The position numbers and the translations under genes are program-made. The notes beneath the pieces were generated by a model. That model saw nothing but the letters and a program-made list of their open reading frames with translations, ran no database searches and had not been told where the DNA came from. A stretch of 64,000 nt of DNA from 40-80 sp964503665 (GTDB lineage Bacteria > Bacteroidota > Bacteroidia > Flavobacteriales_D > Crocinitomicaceae), in NCBI GenBank assembly GCA_964503665.1, contig CAZDAR010000004.1, positions 38,028-102,027 on the forward strand. Reading direction: 5' to 3'. This document shows, piece by piece, positions 15,538 through 24,788 of this stretch (position 1 is the first letter of the stretch; each line of letters begins with the position of its first letter).

Positions 15538-17118
15538 TCAATCAACGTTGTCGTGTAGAAATGAATTGTTGCTATTTAATGAGCTTTCTTCATCGTCTTT
15601 AGAAATTGAAAAACGAGATGAGGTATTCTCTTTGCTAAAATTACGTTCTTCTAATTCTACGTTTTTACGCATAAAAGCAGGTTCACTTTCGTATTTCGCT
15701 AATCCTTCTGAAGTTCTCAAAGAAGCCGTATATTTTCTAATTTGCTCTAAACGCTCGTTAGAAATTTTTGCTGTATCTTCTGCTGAAGCAGAGCGTCTTT
15801 CAGTGGTAAAGTCGATAGTTTTCTCTTCTGTCACTTCGCCATCTAAATTATAACGTGTAAGTGTATCTTCTTCGCTTTTTTCCTCATTAGAACTACCTAA
15901 ATCAAATACAAACTGATTCATTGTTTGCTTTTCTGTTATTCCTTTATCTTCTTCAGCTTTAATTGAGTCAAATGAAGTAGGAGAATGTGATGTCTCAACA
16001 TGTGTTTCAACCTTCTTCACATACATATTTGGCTCCTCTGATTTTTCGAAGTTACTTGTAGGATGTGCCAATGGAGCAACAACTTCAATCTTAGGTGTGT
16101 CTATTAATTCAATTTTAGTCTTTTGTGGAGCCTTCACATACTCTGTAAAAGGAACTGTTTTAAATCCTGTAGCGATAAGTGTAACTCCTAATTGTGAACC
16201 TAATGTTGGATCGTAACCGTGTCCAAAAATAACTTCTGCTGTATTTCCTGCTTGATCCTGAACGAAGTCTGTGATAGCAGTAATTTCATCCATTGTCACT
16301 TCGTTATCACCATACGTGATGTTCAGTAAGATGTAATTAGCACCTGTGATATCATTGTCGTTTAATAAAGGAGATTGAAGTGCTGATTCCACACATTCTA
16401 GTGCTCTATTTTCACCTTCAGCAATACCTGATCCCATAATCGCAACACCTGAATCTTTCATGACTGTTTTCACGTCGTTGAAATCCACGTTAATAGCACC
16501 GGTAACGGACACTACATCAGCGATACTTTTTGCAGCAGTTGAAAGAACGCTATCTGCTTTTGCAAATGCTTCTGATATGGAAAGATTCCCTGTAATCTCA
16601 CGAAGCTTTTCATTATTAATAACCAATAATGTATCGACATACGAACGAATTTGTTCCAATCCCTCTTCTGCTTGTAATCTTCTTTTACGACCTTCAAATG
16701 CGAAAGGAACGGTCACAATACCTACAGTTAGTATGCCCATTTCTTTTGCTGCTTGCGCAATAACAGGAGCTGCTCCAGTCCCTGTTCCACCGCCCATTCC
16801 GGCAGTTATGAAAACCATTCTAGTATCGGTAGAAAGTAATTTCTTAATTTCATCAATCGTTTCAAGTGCCGCCTCGCGACCAATATCTGGAAGAGAACCT
16901 GCGCCTCTACCTTCTGTCAATTCCTGTCCTAATTGAACCTTGTAAGGAACGGGAGAAATATCCAATGCTTGTCTGTCTGTATTACAAACAATAAAATCCA
17001 CGCTCTTAAGACCTAAGTTGTACATGTGATTCACCGCATTGCTTCCTCCGCCTCCAACGCCAATTACCTTGATAATTGAAGACATTTCTTTTGGCATATC
17101 AAATTCCATTTTATTCAT
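15538..17118 (-). CDS. ftsZ: Cell division protein FtsZ
   Basis: A 526-residue tubulin-like GTPase that forms the Z ring. The GTP-binding signature GGGTGTGAAPV is at about 109-119, with IKVIGVGGGGSNAVNHM at 17-33 and the T7 loop residues NVDFNDVKTVM near 210-220. The globular core ends near 335. A long, acidic, low-complexity linker of about 170 residues follows, then a short conserved-looking tail, NSFLHDNVD, that should bind FtsA. The long linker is usual for Bacteroidota FtsZ. The ATG at 17118 gives MNKMEFDMPKEM; a second Met at residue 4 is possible. ftsA lies 39 bp upstream. Confidence 0.97.
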   Translation of the reverse strand: MNKMEFDMPKEMSSIIKVIGVGGGGSNAVNHMYNLGLKSVDFIVCNTDRQALDISPVPYKVQLGQELTEGRGAGSLPDIGREAALETIDEIKKLLSTDTRMVFITAGMGGGTGTGAAPVIAQAAKEMGILTVGIVTVPFAFEGRKRRLQAEEGLEQIRSYVDTLLVINNEKLREITGNLSISEAFAKADSVLSTAAKSIADVVSVTGAINVDFNDVKTVMKDSGVAIMGSGIAEGENRALECVESALQSPLLNDNDITGANYILLNITYGDNEVTMDEITAITDFVQDQAGNTAEVIFGHGYDPTLGSQLGVTLIATGFKTVPFTEYVKAPQKTKIELIDTPKIEVVAPLAHPTSNFEKSEEPNMYVKKVETHVETSHSPTSFDSIKAEEDKGITEKQTMNQFVFDLGSSNEEKSEEDTLTRYNLDGEVTEEKTIDFTTERRSASAEDTAKISNERLEQIRKYTASLRTSEGLAKYESEPAFMRKNVELEERNFSKENTSSRFSISKDDEESSLNSNNSFLHDNVD

Positions 17119-17157
17119 TTTAAATTATTACCCTACTTGTTCTTGTTCTCTTGTTTC

Positions 17158-18504
17158 TTATTCTTCTTCAAATAAACGACCGAAAGATTTACCTATTCCT
17201 TCAAAACCTTCTTTGATTCTTCCGAAATAACCTCCCTTTAGTGTACCATTTGAATGTCCTTTTATCGTTTTCTCTCTATCGTTATTGATTTTTTCTAATG
17301 GCTCTTCTGTTACTTCCACCACCACTTCTTCCACGACAAGCTCTTTTTCTTTCTTATTTTGGAAGCCTAACAATACCAATCCTATACCTGTAGCATAAAT
17401 AGGACTCATCATATCTTCGATTGTGTTGGTGCTTGCCAAGTGCTCAGTTGGATATCCGACGCGTGTATCAATTCCAGTCACATATTCACATAATTGTGTG
17501 ATATGCTTTAATTGTGCTCCACCTCCCGTTAATACAATTCCAGCATGTAGTTTCTTTTCGTAACCAGATTTTTTAATTTCGAAGTAAATACACTCTAAGA
17601 TTTCTTCCATTCTCGCTTGAATGATTCTCGCCAAGTTTTTCACGGAGATTTCTTTTGGCTCTCTTCCTTTAAAGCTTGGAATACACACAACCTCATTGTC
17701 TAATGTTTCACCAGCTAAGGCACTACCAAATTGAATTTTCAATTTCTCAGCATGTGTTCTCAAGATGCTACAGCCGTTTTTAATATCTTCTGTAATGATG
17801 TTTCCTGCTAAAGAGATAACCGCTGTGTGACGAATAACGCCATCTGAGAAAATGGCGATATCTGTTGTTCCACCACCTATATCGACTAATGCAACACCTC
17901 CTTCTTTCTCATCTTCCATTAATACTGCCTGAGCAGATGCCAATGGTTCCAAAATCATATCTTGCATTTTCAAGCCAGATAACTCAATACAACGATTGAT
18001 GTTTCTTCCTGCTTGAACGTGCCCTGTAATCACATGAAAATTCGCTTCTAGACGAATACCTGGACTTCCAATTGGATCCGTTATTCCTTTAATGTCATCG
18101 ATGATGTACTCTTGTGGAAGAACGTGAATAATTTCTTCACCAGGATTCATCGCCAAACGATACATGTCTTCAATCAACATGTCAACATCCACTTGAGTAA
18201 CTTGTTCCTCTGTGTTTAAACGGGTCAACATTCCTCTATGTTGTAAACTTTTGATGTGCTGACCAGCAATACCTACATAAACGACTTCGATTTTCACGTC
18301 TTCTTTCGTCTGTTCTTGTGCTATTGCAACCGCTTTTTTAATAGAAGCTACTGTTTTGTCGATGTTTGCGACCATACCTCTTGAAACACCTAATGAGTCA
18401 GCTTGACCCATGGAGATAATTTCAATTTTTCCGTGTTCGTTCTTAATCCCTACAAAACAAGCGATCTTTGTCGTTCCAATATCAAGTCCAACTATTACTG
18501 ACAT
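17158..18504 (-). CDS. ftsA: Cell division protein FtsA
   Basis: A 448-residue actin-like ATPase that anchors FtsZ to the membrane. The phosphate-1 motif VGLDIGTTKIACFVG is at residues 4-18, phosphate-2 (VALVDIGGGTTDIAIFSDG) near 205-223, and the adenosine motif LTGGGAQL near 330. The C terminus, after an acidic Glu-rich linker, contains a short segment (FGRIKEGFEGIGKSFGRLF) able to form an amphipathic membrane helix, as expected for FtsA. It lies between ftsQ (12 bp) and ftsZ (39 bp) in the standard order. Nothing unusual was seen. Confidence 0.97.
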   Translation of the reverse strand: MSVIVGLDIGTTKIACFVGIKNEHGKIEIISMGQADSLGVSRGMVANIDKTVASIKKAVAIAQEQTKEDVKIEVVYVGIAGQHIKSLQHRGMLTRLNTEEQVTQVDVDMLIEDMYRLAMNPGEEIIHVLPQEYIIDDIKGITDPIGSPGIRLEANFHVITGHVQAGRNINRCIELSGLKMQDMILEPLASAQAVLMEDEKEGGVALVDIGGGTTDIAIFSDGVIRHTAVISLAGNIITEDIKNGCSILRTHAEKLKIQFGSALAGETLDNEVVCIPSFKGREPKEISVKNLARIIQARMEEILECIYFEIKKSGYEKKLHAGIVLTGGGAQLKHITQLCEYVTGIDTRVGYPTEHLASTNTIEDMMSPIYATGIGLVLLGFQNKKEKELVVEEVVVEVTEEPLEKINNDREKTIKGHSNGTLKGGYFGRIKEGFEGIGKSFGRLFEEE

Positions 18505-18516
18505 ATATTCCTCTTT

Positions 18517-19311
18517 TTATTTCTTTTTACAAACAATTTGCTCGTTATACTTCAAACTTATCTCACTGTATTTATCCCACCCTTCAAACCGAATACCTTC
18601 TTTATAGAATGTTACTAGTTTGCTGAATTTTTGTTTAATCTCTTCTTCTGAATTAGCCGTTCCAAATACAATAACTTGATCTCCAATCTGTGGGATTAAA
18701 ACAAAATCGCCATCTTCTCGTAAATAGATTTGTCCTATTTGAGCAGACAAAAAGGGATCATTACAAACGTAATGTGAAATCAGATATATTTTATTTAAAA
18801 CTGAATTAGTTTTCAAACTGTCATTGTTAATAATTGAGTCATTGACCTTTACGTTTCCATCCTCGTGAATTGCACCATTTGCAACGAGAACTTTTGAAGC
18901 ATGAAAATTATCTGGGTTGATAATAAAACCAAATTCATCCAAATAAAAAGTTTGATTTTTTGTATTGAATATTCTAACAATAGGTTTTCGCTGCTGAATG
19001 ACAATTTTCCACTGATTTCCTATTTTCGCATACACTTTAACATCTAATATTTGGGATAACTTTTTTAATTCTCTTTCTATTTTGTCAAATTGTATATCTT
19101 TAAATCGTATTCCTTTATGATATAAATCATTGATTGTCAGGTAGTTTTCTACTTCTTCTTTTAAAATAAGTGTATTTTCATCTTTGACACTAATAATAAT
19201 TTCAGGCTCCGTCATCGACACTTCCTTCTGCATACGTTGAGCATAGACAATTCCAACAATCATCAAACTGAAAGCAATTAACGCTAATACTATTTTAAGC
19301 CACTTTTTCAT
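18517..19311 (-). CDS. ftsQ: Cell division protein FtsQ/DivIB
   Basis: A 264-residue bitopic protein with one N-terminal TM (about 5-24, LKIVLALIAFSLMIVGIVYA). A periplasmic POTRA-like and beta region follows, containing LKKLSQILDVKVYAKIGNQWKIVIQQRKPIVRIF split over about 88-125. FtsQ joins the FtsB/FtsL part of the divisome to the early proteins. Sequence conservation is weak in this family, so the assignment leans on topology and position. Its start overlaps the murC stop by 4 bases (translational coupling), and ftsA follows after 12 bp. Confidence 0.9.
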   Translation of the reverse strand: MKKWLKIVLALIAFSLMIVGIVYAQRMQKEVSMTEPEIIISVKDENTLILKEEVENYLTINDLYHKGIRFKDIQFDKIERELKKLSQILDVKVYAKIGNQWKIVIQQRKPIVRIFNTKNQTFYLDEFGFIINPDNFHASKVLVANGAIHEDGNVKVNDSIINNDSLKTNSVLNKIYLISHYVCNDPFLSAQIGQIYLREDGDFVLIPQIGDQVIVFGTANSEEEIKQKFSKLVTFYKEGIRFEGWDKYSEISLKYNEQIVCKKK

Positions 19312-20678
19312 GTCTGTTCTTGAAAGTTCTTTTCTATTGCTGGAATAATACGATCAATATCGCCTGCTCCAATGGTGATTACTAATCCTTCTTTTACGTT
19401 TTTCAAATAGTCGATGGTTGCATCTTTTGAAAGTACTTGTTTCTTTTCCGCTGTTATTTGTTGCAGTAAAGTGTCACTCGTTATTCCTTCAATAGGCAAT
19501 TCTCTTGCAGGATAAATGGGTAAAAGTATGACTTCATCCAATCGACTTAGTTGCTCTACAAATCCTTCCATGAAGTCTCTTGTTCTTGTGAACAAATGTG
19601 GTTGAAAAACACCAATCTTCTTTTTTTTAGGGTAAAGTAAGTCAACCGAATCAATGAGTGCTTTTATTTCCGTTGGATGATGTGCATAATCGTCGATGTA
19701 AATCAAATCAGCTGTTTTGAAATGATATTCTAAACGCCTTTTCACTCCTTTGAATGTTGCTAAATGCTGAATGATTTTTGGAATGTAAAACTCCATGACG
19801 TCGCAAAGTGCAAAGCAAGCAAGTGCGTTTTCGGCGTTGTGTTTTCCTGGTAATCCAAGGACTACATCTTTGTAAATTGTTTTAGGTGTTTTAATATCGA
19901 ATTTAAAGATCCCATTTTCATACTGAAGATTAAGCCCTTCATAATCCGCTTCTTCCCCGATTGCGTAAGTAAAAGTCTTCGCGAGTGTATGTAATTCAAC
20001 ACTTTTATGAGCAATTAAAAACCCTGCTGAATCAATTTTCTTGGCATACTCTTCAAATCCTTTTCTGAAGTTTTCAACACTTCCATATATATCTAAATGA
20101 TCGGCGTCAACTGATGTGATAATGGAAGCGTAAGGTGATAGATGTAGAAAGCTTCTATCGAATTCATCGGCTTCAATCACGGTGAAAGGTGAGTTTTTAG
20201 AACTTAGGTAATTTGTGTTGTAATTGGTCGAAATACCACCTAGAAATGCGTTGCAACCAACTGTTTCATGTAATAAATGAGCGAGTAATGTGCTAGTCGT
20301 TGTTTTGCCATGTGTTCCTGCAACGGCTAATCCTCGCGAATAGTGTGTGATCATTCCAAGTGCCTCAGCTCTTTTGACAACCTTATATCCTTTTTGTTGT
20401 AACAATTGTAATTCTTGATGCTCTTTTGGAATAGCAGGTGTGTAAATTACTAAAGTATCGGCAGACGTTCCAATAAGCTTGAAAATAGCTTCTCCTTTAT
20501 CTTCAAAATGAACAGCAATATTTTCGTTGATTAATGAATCAATTAATGGAGAGGGTGTTTTATCGTAACCACTTACTTTGAATCCTTGCAGATTAAAATA
20601 GCGTGCTAGTGCAGACATTCCAATGCCCCCAATACCAATAAAATAAATCTGTTTGTATCCTCCTAAATTTAGTTTCAT
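19308..20678 (-). CDS. murC: UDP-N-acetylmuramate--L-alanine ligase (MurC)
   Basis: A 456-residue ATP-dependent ligase adding L-Ala to UDP-MurNAc. The N-terminal Rossmann motif GIGGIGMSALARYF is at residues 16-29, the ATP P-loop AGTHGKTTTSTLLA at about 113-126, and the central EADEFDRSFL at about 168-177. The third domain carries DDYAHHPTEIKAL near 321-333, a MurC hallmark. The length is normal. It overlaps both neighbours, murG and ftsQ, by 4 bases. Confidence 0.96.
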   Translation of the reverse strand: MKLNLGGYKQIYFIGIGGIGMSALARYFNLQGFKVSGYDKTPSPLIDSLINENIAVHFEDKGEAIFKLIGTSADTLVIYTPAIPKEHQELQLLQQKGYKVVKRAEALGMITHYSRGLAVAGTHGKTTTSTLLAHLLHETVGCNAFLGGISTNYNTNYLSSKNSPFTVIEADEFDRSFLHLSPYASIITSVDADHLDIYGSVENFRKGFEEYAKKIDSAGFLIAHKSVELHTLAKTFTYAIGEEADYEGLNLQYENGIFKFDIKTPKTIYKDVVLGLPGKHNAENALACFALCDVMEFYIPKIIQHLATFKGVKRRLEYHFKTADLIYIDDYAHHPTEIKALIDSVDLLYPKKKKIGVFQPHLFTRTRDFMEGFVEQLSRLDEVILLPIYPARELPIEGITSDTLLQQITAEKKQVLSKDATIDYLKNVKEGLVITIGAGDIDRIIPAIEKNFQEQT

Positions 20679-21778
20679 TCTTCGATCAATTTTTCAATTT
20701 CATCTACAATTCTACTTGTTGCATTCGGTCGTGCTAATTTTTGAATGTTAGCACTCAATTCTGCTTGTTGTTGGTCGTTTGCTATTAATGAGAAAACGTT
20801 ATCTATCAATTTGTCTTTCGCTTCCACATCTTTCACTAAAATGGCGGCATCTTTATTTACTAACGCCATGGCGTTCTTCGTTTGATGATCCTCTGCCACA
20901 TTTGGCGAAGGAACTAATATAGTAGGTTTCCCAATGATGCACAGTTCCGAAATAGCAATAGCGCCCGCTCGAGAAATGATAATATCTGCCGCCGCGTAGG
21001 CTAAATCCATGCGTTTAATAAATTCGTGTAAATGTACTTGCTTCGGTTTTTTTTCATCCATCAGTGATTTCATCTTCGTATAGGAAGCTTTCCCACACTG
21101 CCAAATCACTTGAAAGTTGGAAGCATCAATTCTATCCAATGCTTTTGCAACCGATTCATTCAATATTCTTGCTCCTAAAGATCCGCCAATCACTAAAACG
21201 GTTTTTTTGGTAGTGTCTAAATTGAAGAAATGAATTGCTTCTTCTCTTTTTCCCTCTATTTGAACCATTTCCATCCTTATTGGATTTCCAGTGAGAACGA
21301 TTTTAGTAGCATCAAAGTGTTTTTCGAGACCTTCGTAAGCGGTACAAAAGATAGCTGCTTTCTTTCCCATGGTTTTGTTCGTCTTTCCGGGGAAACTATT
21401 TTGTTCTTGTATTAAGACTGGTTTCTTTCGAAAATTTCCTGCGTACATAGCCGCTGCACTTGCATATCCGCCAACTCCAACGACAACTTGTGGATTGAAT
21501 TTTTTGACGATTGATAATGCCTTTGTGAAACTTAAAACCAATTTGAAGGGTAAATAGAGGTTCTGAAGTGATAGTTTTCGTTGTAATCCAGAAATAGGTA
21601 ACCCGACAATTTCGTAACCCGCTTCAGGTACTTTTTCCATTTCCATTTTGCCTTTAGCACCAATAAAAAGAATTTTTGCTTCAGGATAGCGTCTTCTTAC
21701 TTCATTTGCAATAGCTACCGCAGGAAAGATATGTCCTCCTGTTCCGCCTCCTGATATGATAATGCGTTTGATAGTCAT
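20675..21778 (-). CDS. murG: UDP-GlcNAc:undecaprenyl-PP-MurNAc-pentapeptide GlcNAc transferase (MurG)
   Basis: A 367-residue GT28 enzyme that turns lipid I into lipid II on the cytoplasmic membrane face. The N-terminal glycine loop SGGGTGGHIFPAVAIANE is at residues 9-26, a second G loop (VIGGSLGARILNESV) at about 196-210, and the donor-binding segment ISRAGAIAISELCIIGKPTILVPSP at about 264-289, all in the usual order. The length is normal. The gene overlaps ftsW upstream and murC downstream by 4 bases each, matching the compact cluster. Confidence 0.96.
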   Translation of the reverse strand: MTIKRIIISGGGTGGHIFPAVAIANEVRRRYPEAKILFIGAKGKMEMEKVPEAGYEIVGLPISGLQRKLSLQNLYLPFKLVLSFTKALSIVKKFNPQVVVGVGGYASAAAMYAGNFRKKPVLIQEQNSFPGKTNKTMGKKAAIFCTAYEGLEKHFDATKIVLTGNPIRMEMVQIEGKREEAIHFFNLDTTKKTVLVIGGSLGARILNESVAKALDRIDASNFQVIWQCGKASYTKMKSLMDEKKPKQVHLHEFIKRMDLAYAAADIIISRAGAIAISELCIIGKPTILVPSPNVAEDHQTKNAMALVNKDAAILVKDVEAKDKLIDNVFSLIANDQQQAELSANIQKLARPNATSRIVDEIEKLIEE

Positions 21779-22986
21779 GCGATTGATAGATTTTTAGTTT
21801 CTTCTTGTTTTTCCTCTTTCTCTTCTTTTACGTTGGCCGTTTTATTGTATTTAGCGGCGATACTTTGCACAATGCCAATACTAATACAGGTCATAATCAT
21901 GGCCGAACCACCCATAGCGAGCAGTGGCATATTTTGCCCCGTGACGGGAAACACACCTGTACACACAAACATGTTGACGAGTACTTGTGTCATCATCAAA
22001 ATCGCAATGCCTGTGACAGTTATCTTCTCATGCATTTTATCTGCTTTGATGGCGATTCGTATCATCCTTAAGAAGAAGATAAAGTAAAATAAGACTAAAA
22101 ATATAGCTCCGACGAAACCAAATTCCTCTACAAAGCTAGCGTAATAAAAGTCAGCGTAAGCTTGAGGAATAAATTCTTTTACTTTTCCATCTCCTGGTCC
22201 TTGACCAAAGACGCCACCATTATAAATTCCTAGTTCGGCATTTTTCGCTTGTGCATTATTAATGATATAGTGTTCGTCGTTGACGGCATCATCCGAATAC
22301 CGATTTAAAAGACGGTTTTCCCAAGTTTCGTAACGAGGTAATAGATTCATATCGGGAACTGCTTTATGAATCATCACAGTAATAGTTGCGATTGAGATGA
22401 TTATTGCAAATAAGGCCATTAATTTTCCAATTGGTACATTTCCTATAAACATCAAAATAACGGATACCATAAACAAAATACCAGCCGTAGAAAAGTTATC
22501 CTTCACTATCAATCCACATATAATAATGACAGGAATAAGTATCGGCAAAAAGCCATCTTTCCACGACTTTAAAACGGTTTGTTTTTTATCAAGTATTCGT
22601 GCTAAGTATAAAATTAAAGCGAGTTTTGCAACGTCAGATGCTTGGAATGTCAAAGACACAATTGGAATAGAGATCCAACGCCCAGCATCGTTTACCTTCT
22701 GACCAAAAAGGAGTGTGTACAGCAATAAAGCAGCGCTTAAGATGAGTAACGCTGGTGATATTTTATTAAAAAAGATGGAAGGGAATCGTAATATATACAG
22801 CATTGCCGCAACTGATATCCCTATGTATAATGCGTGTTTAGCTAGGTATTTAAAAGGCGTCCCACCTTCTACCTTCACTAGAATAGGCACAAAACTATAA
22901 ACACTTAAAAGGGAGAACATGATAAGTAATAAGGTAATGACCCAAATGACTTTATCTCCTTTTAGATTATTTATAAAATTCTTCAT
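21775..22986 (-). CDS. ftsW: Peptidoglycan glycosyltransferase FtsW
   Basis: A 403-residue SEDS-family membrane protein with about ten hydrophobic segments, which polymerises lipid II at the septum together with FtsI. Family residues seen are the large loop with HYIINNAQAKNAELGIYNGG and GQGPGDGKVKEFIPQAYADF, then FVEEFGFVGAIFLV and the late VTGQNMPLLAMGGSAMI. The C terminus is cytosolic and charged. Its ATG shares one base with the stop of the upstream unknown gene (22986), so translation of the two is coupled. Its own stop overlaps the murG start by 4 bases. Confidence 0.94.
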   Translation of the reverse strand: MKNFINNLKGDKVIWVITLLLIMFSLLSVYSFVPILVKVEGGTPFKYLAKHALYIGISVAAMLYILRFPSIFFNKISPALLILSAALLLYTLLFGQKVNDAGRWISIPIVSLTFQASDVAKLALILYLARILDKKQTVLKSWKDGFLPILIPVIIICGLIVKDNFSTAGILFMVSVILMFIGNVPIGKLMALFAIIISIATITVMIHKAVPDMNLLPRYETWENRLLNRYSDDAVNDEHYIINNAQAKNAELGIYNGGVFGQGPGDGKVKEFIPQAYADFYYASFVEEFGFVGAIFLVLFYFIFFLRMIRIAIKADKMHEKITVTGIAILMMTQVLVNMFVCTGVFPVTGQNMPLLAMGGSAMIMTCISIGIVQSIAAKYNKTANVKEEKEEKQEETKNLSIA

Positions 22987-23423
22987 TATACTTTTCTCAA
23001 GTTTAAAATCGTGGTGTCGATTGTTTCTTTAAAAATGGCGTTATGTTCTTCGTTACAACTAATAATGATCATCGCATTTTGATGTGCTTTTTCTTCCAAA
23101 AATCCTTTCAGATGATGTAAATCAATAGACGGAAATGTTGTTGAATTACTAACTGTGTCATTTGCGATAATCAGAACATGATGTTCCGTCAATATATTTT
23201 GTACAGATGGAGATAGAATAAAATTGCTGCTTGTAATCCAGTATACCGGTGTAGGAAAACTATTCAGTATGTTTGAAAGTTCGTCCATATTGGGTAAGTT
23301 ATAGGTAAACACATTGTTGCCTAAAATTTTACCATAGGGTTTCAAATATCCAAAATATACTTTTGTTTCCTCCTTTTGGTTGGTGGATACTACTTCTTTT
23401 TGTTCTTTCATATTCTCCGTCAT
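22986..23423 (-). CDS. Unknown 145-aa protein inserted in the division cluster between murD and ftsW
   Basis: I do not recognise this protein. It is 145 residues long, with no signal peptide or TM. It has a charged N-terminal 20 residues (MTENMKEQKEVV...) and then a mixed alpha/beta pattern with the hydrophobic strands VYWIT, HVLIIAND and NAMIIISCNEE. It starts 20 bp after murD and ends on the first base of the ftsW start codon, so it is embedded in the operon and coupled to ftsW. In the usual Bacteroidota order murD is followed directly by ftsW. The base composition does not differ visibly from its neighbours. A second Met at residue 5 could be the true start. A lineage-specific divisome factor is possible but unproven. 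Confidence 0.75.
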   Translation of the reverse strand: MTENMKEQKEVVSTNQKEETKVYFGYLKPYGKILGNNVFTYNLPNMDELSNILNSFPTPVYWITSSNFILSPSVQNILTEHHVLIIANDTVSNSTTFPSIDLHHLKGFLEEKAHQNAMIIISCNEEHNAIFKETIDTTILNLRKV

Positions 23424-23443
23424 GAGTTGTTCTATAGATGAAA

Positions 23444-24787
23444 TTACAATTGACGGACGGCAGCTTTAAACTGGTTCCCTCTGTCTTCGTAATTTTCGAA
23501 TAAATCAAAAGATGCACAAGCAGGAGACAATAAAACAGTCTCGTTTTTTCGTGCTAATTGATAACCAAAACCAACTGCTTCAACTGCTGTTTTAGCTTCA
23601 ACAATTGTTTCTACAACATCTGAAAAAGTATCAATAATCTTTTGATTTTCAACTCCTAAACAAATAATTGCTTTTACTTTTGCTTTCACCAATTCTTTCA
23701 ATTCCTCATAGTTATTGCCTTTGTCAACACCACCAACAATCCAAACGGTTGGCTTTTCCATGCTTTCTAATGCAAACCAAGTGGAATTTACATTTGTTGC
23801 TTTGGAATCATTGATAAATTCGATGCCGTGAACTTTGGCTACAAATTCAAGACGGTGCTCAACATTGACGAAATCTGCGAAAGAATCACGGATGGACTCA
23901 TTTCTAATATTGAGAAGTTTAGACGCTAAACCTGAGGCCAGCGAATTTTGAGTGTTGTGCTTACCCTTTAAAGCTAAATCGTGGATTGACATAGTTAATT
24001 TATTATTTATGTTTATTATTAGTTGTTCGTTTTTTAAATAGCCACCATTCGGCTGTTCTTCTTTAATCGAAAAAGGAATTTGCTGCATGGATAATCCTCG
24101 TTTTTCGATTTCTTTGAGAATTACTTCATCGTCAGCATTGTAGATGAAGTAATCTGTTGCGGTTTGGTTTTGTGTTATTCTAAATTTTGTATTGATGTAA
24201 TTCTGCATCTCATATTCATATCGGTCTAAATGATCTGGACTGATATTCAACAGAATGGCAATATCTGCTTTGAAGTCAAACATATCATCCAACTGGAAAG
24301 AACTTAATTCGAGAATGTAATAATCAAAACTTTCTTCTGCGACTTGTTTGGCTAAACTCTTACCAATGTTTCCTGCTAGACCAACATTGAAACCTGCTTT
24401 TCGGAAAACATGATAAGTCAACATGGTAGTTGTTGTCTTACCATTACTTCCCGTGATGCAAATCATCTTAGCATTAGTGTAGTAACTCGCAAATTCTATT
24501 TCAGAGATAATTTTGATATTTTTCGCTCTAAGTTGTTGGATAATTGGAGCCTTCTCAGGAATCCCAGGAGATTTAATTACTAAGTCAGTAGCAAGAATCG
24601 TTTCAGCGGTATGTTGCTGCTCTTCCCAAGTAACTCCTAACTGATTCAATTCCTCTTGAAAAAAAGGTTTGATTTTTCCAAAATCTGAAACAAAGACATT
24701 CCACCCCATTTTAAGACCTAAAACGGCTGCACCGACTCCACTTTCGCCAGCACCTAGAATGACTAAGTTTTTACCTTCTCCCTTCAT
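23444..24787 (-). CDS. murD: UDP-N-acetylmuramoylalanine--D-glutamate ligase (MurD)
   Basis: A 447-residue ligase adding D-Glu to UDP-MurNAc-L-Ala. The ATP P-loop TGSNGKTTTTMLTYHVF is at about 112-128, the ELSSFQLD segment at about 162-169, and the LNISPDHLDRY motif at about 181-191, all diagnostic of MurD. The N-terminal GAGESGVGAAVL binds the UDP substrate. The length is normal. It is preceded by mraY (1 bp gap) and followed by the unknown 145-aa gene. Confidence 0.96.
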   Translation of the reverse strand: MKGEGKNLVILGAGESGVGAAVLGLKMGWNVFVSDFGKIKPFFQEELNQLGVTWEEQQHTAETILATDLVIKSPGIPEKAPIIQQLRAKNIKIISEIEFASYYTNAKMICITGSNGKTTTTMLTYHVFRKAGFNVGLAGNIGKSLAKQVAEESFDYYILELSSFQLDDMFDFKADIAILLNISPDHLDRYEYEMQNYINTKFRITQNQTATDYFIYNADDEVILKEIEKRGLSMQQIPFSIKEEQPNGGYLKNEQLIININNKLTMSIHDLALKGKHNTQNSLASGLASKLLNIRNESIRDSFADFVNVEHRLEFVAKVHGIEFINDSKATNVNSTWFALESMEKPTVWIVGGVDKGNNYEELKELVKAKVKAIICLGVENQKIIDTFSDVVETIVEAKTAVEAVGFGYQLARKNETVLLSPACASFDLFENYEDRGNQFKAAVRQL

Positions 24788-24788
24788 C

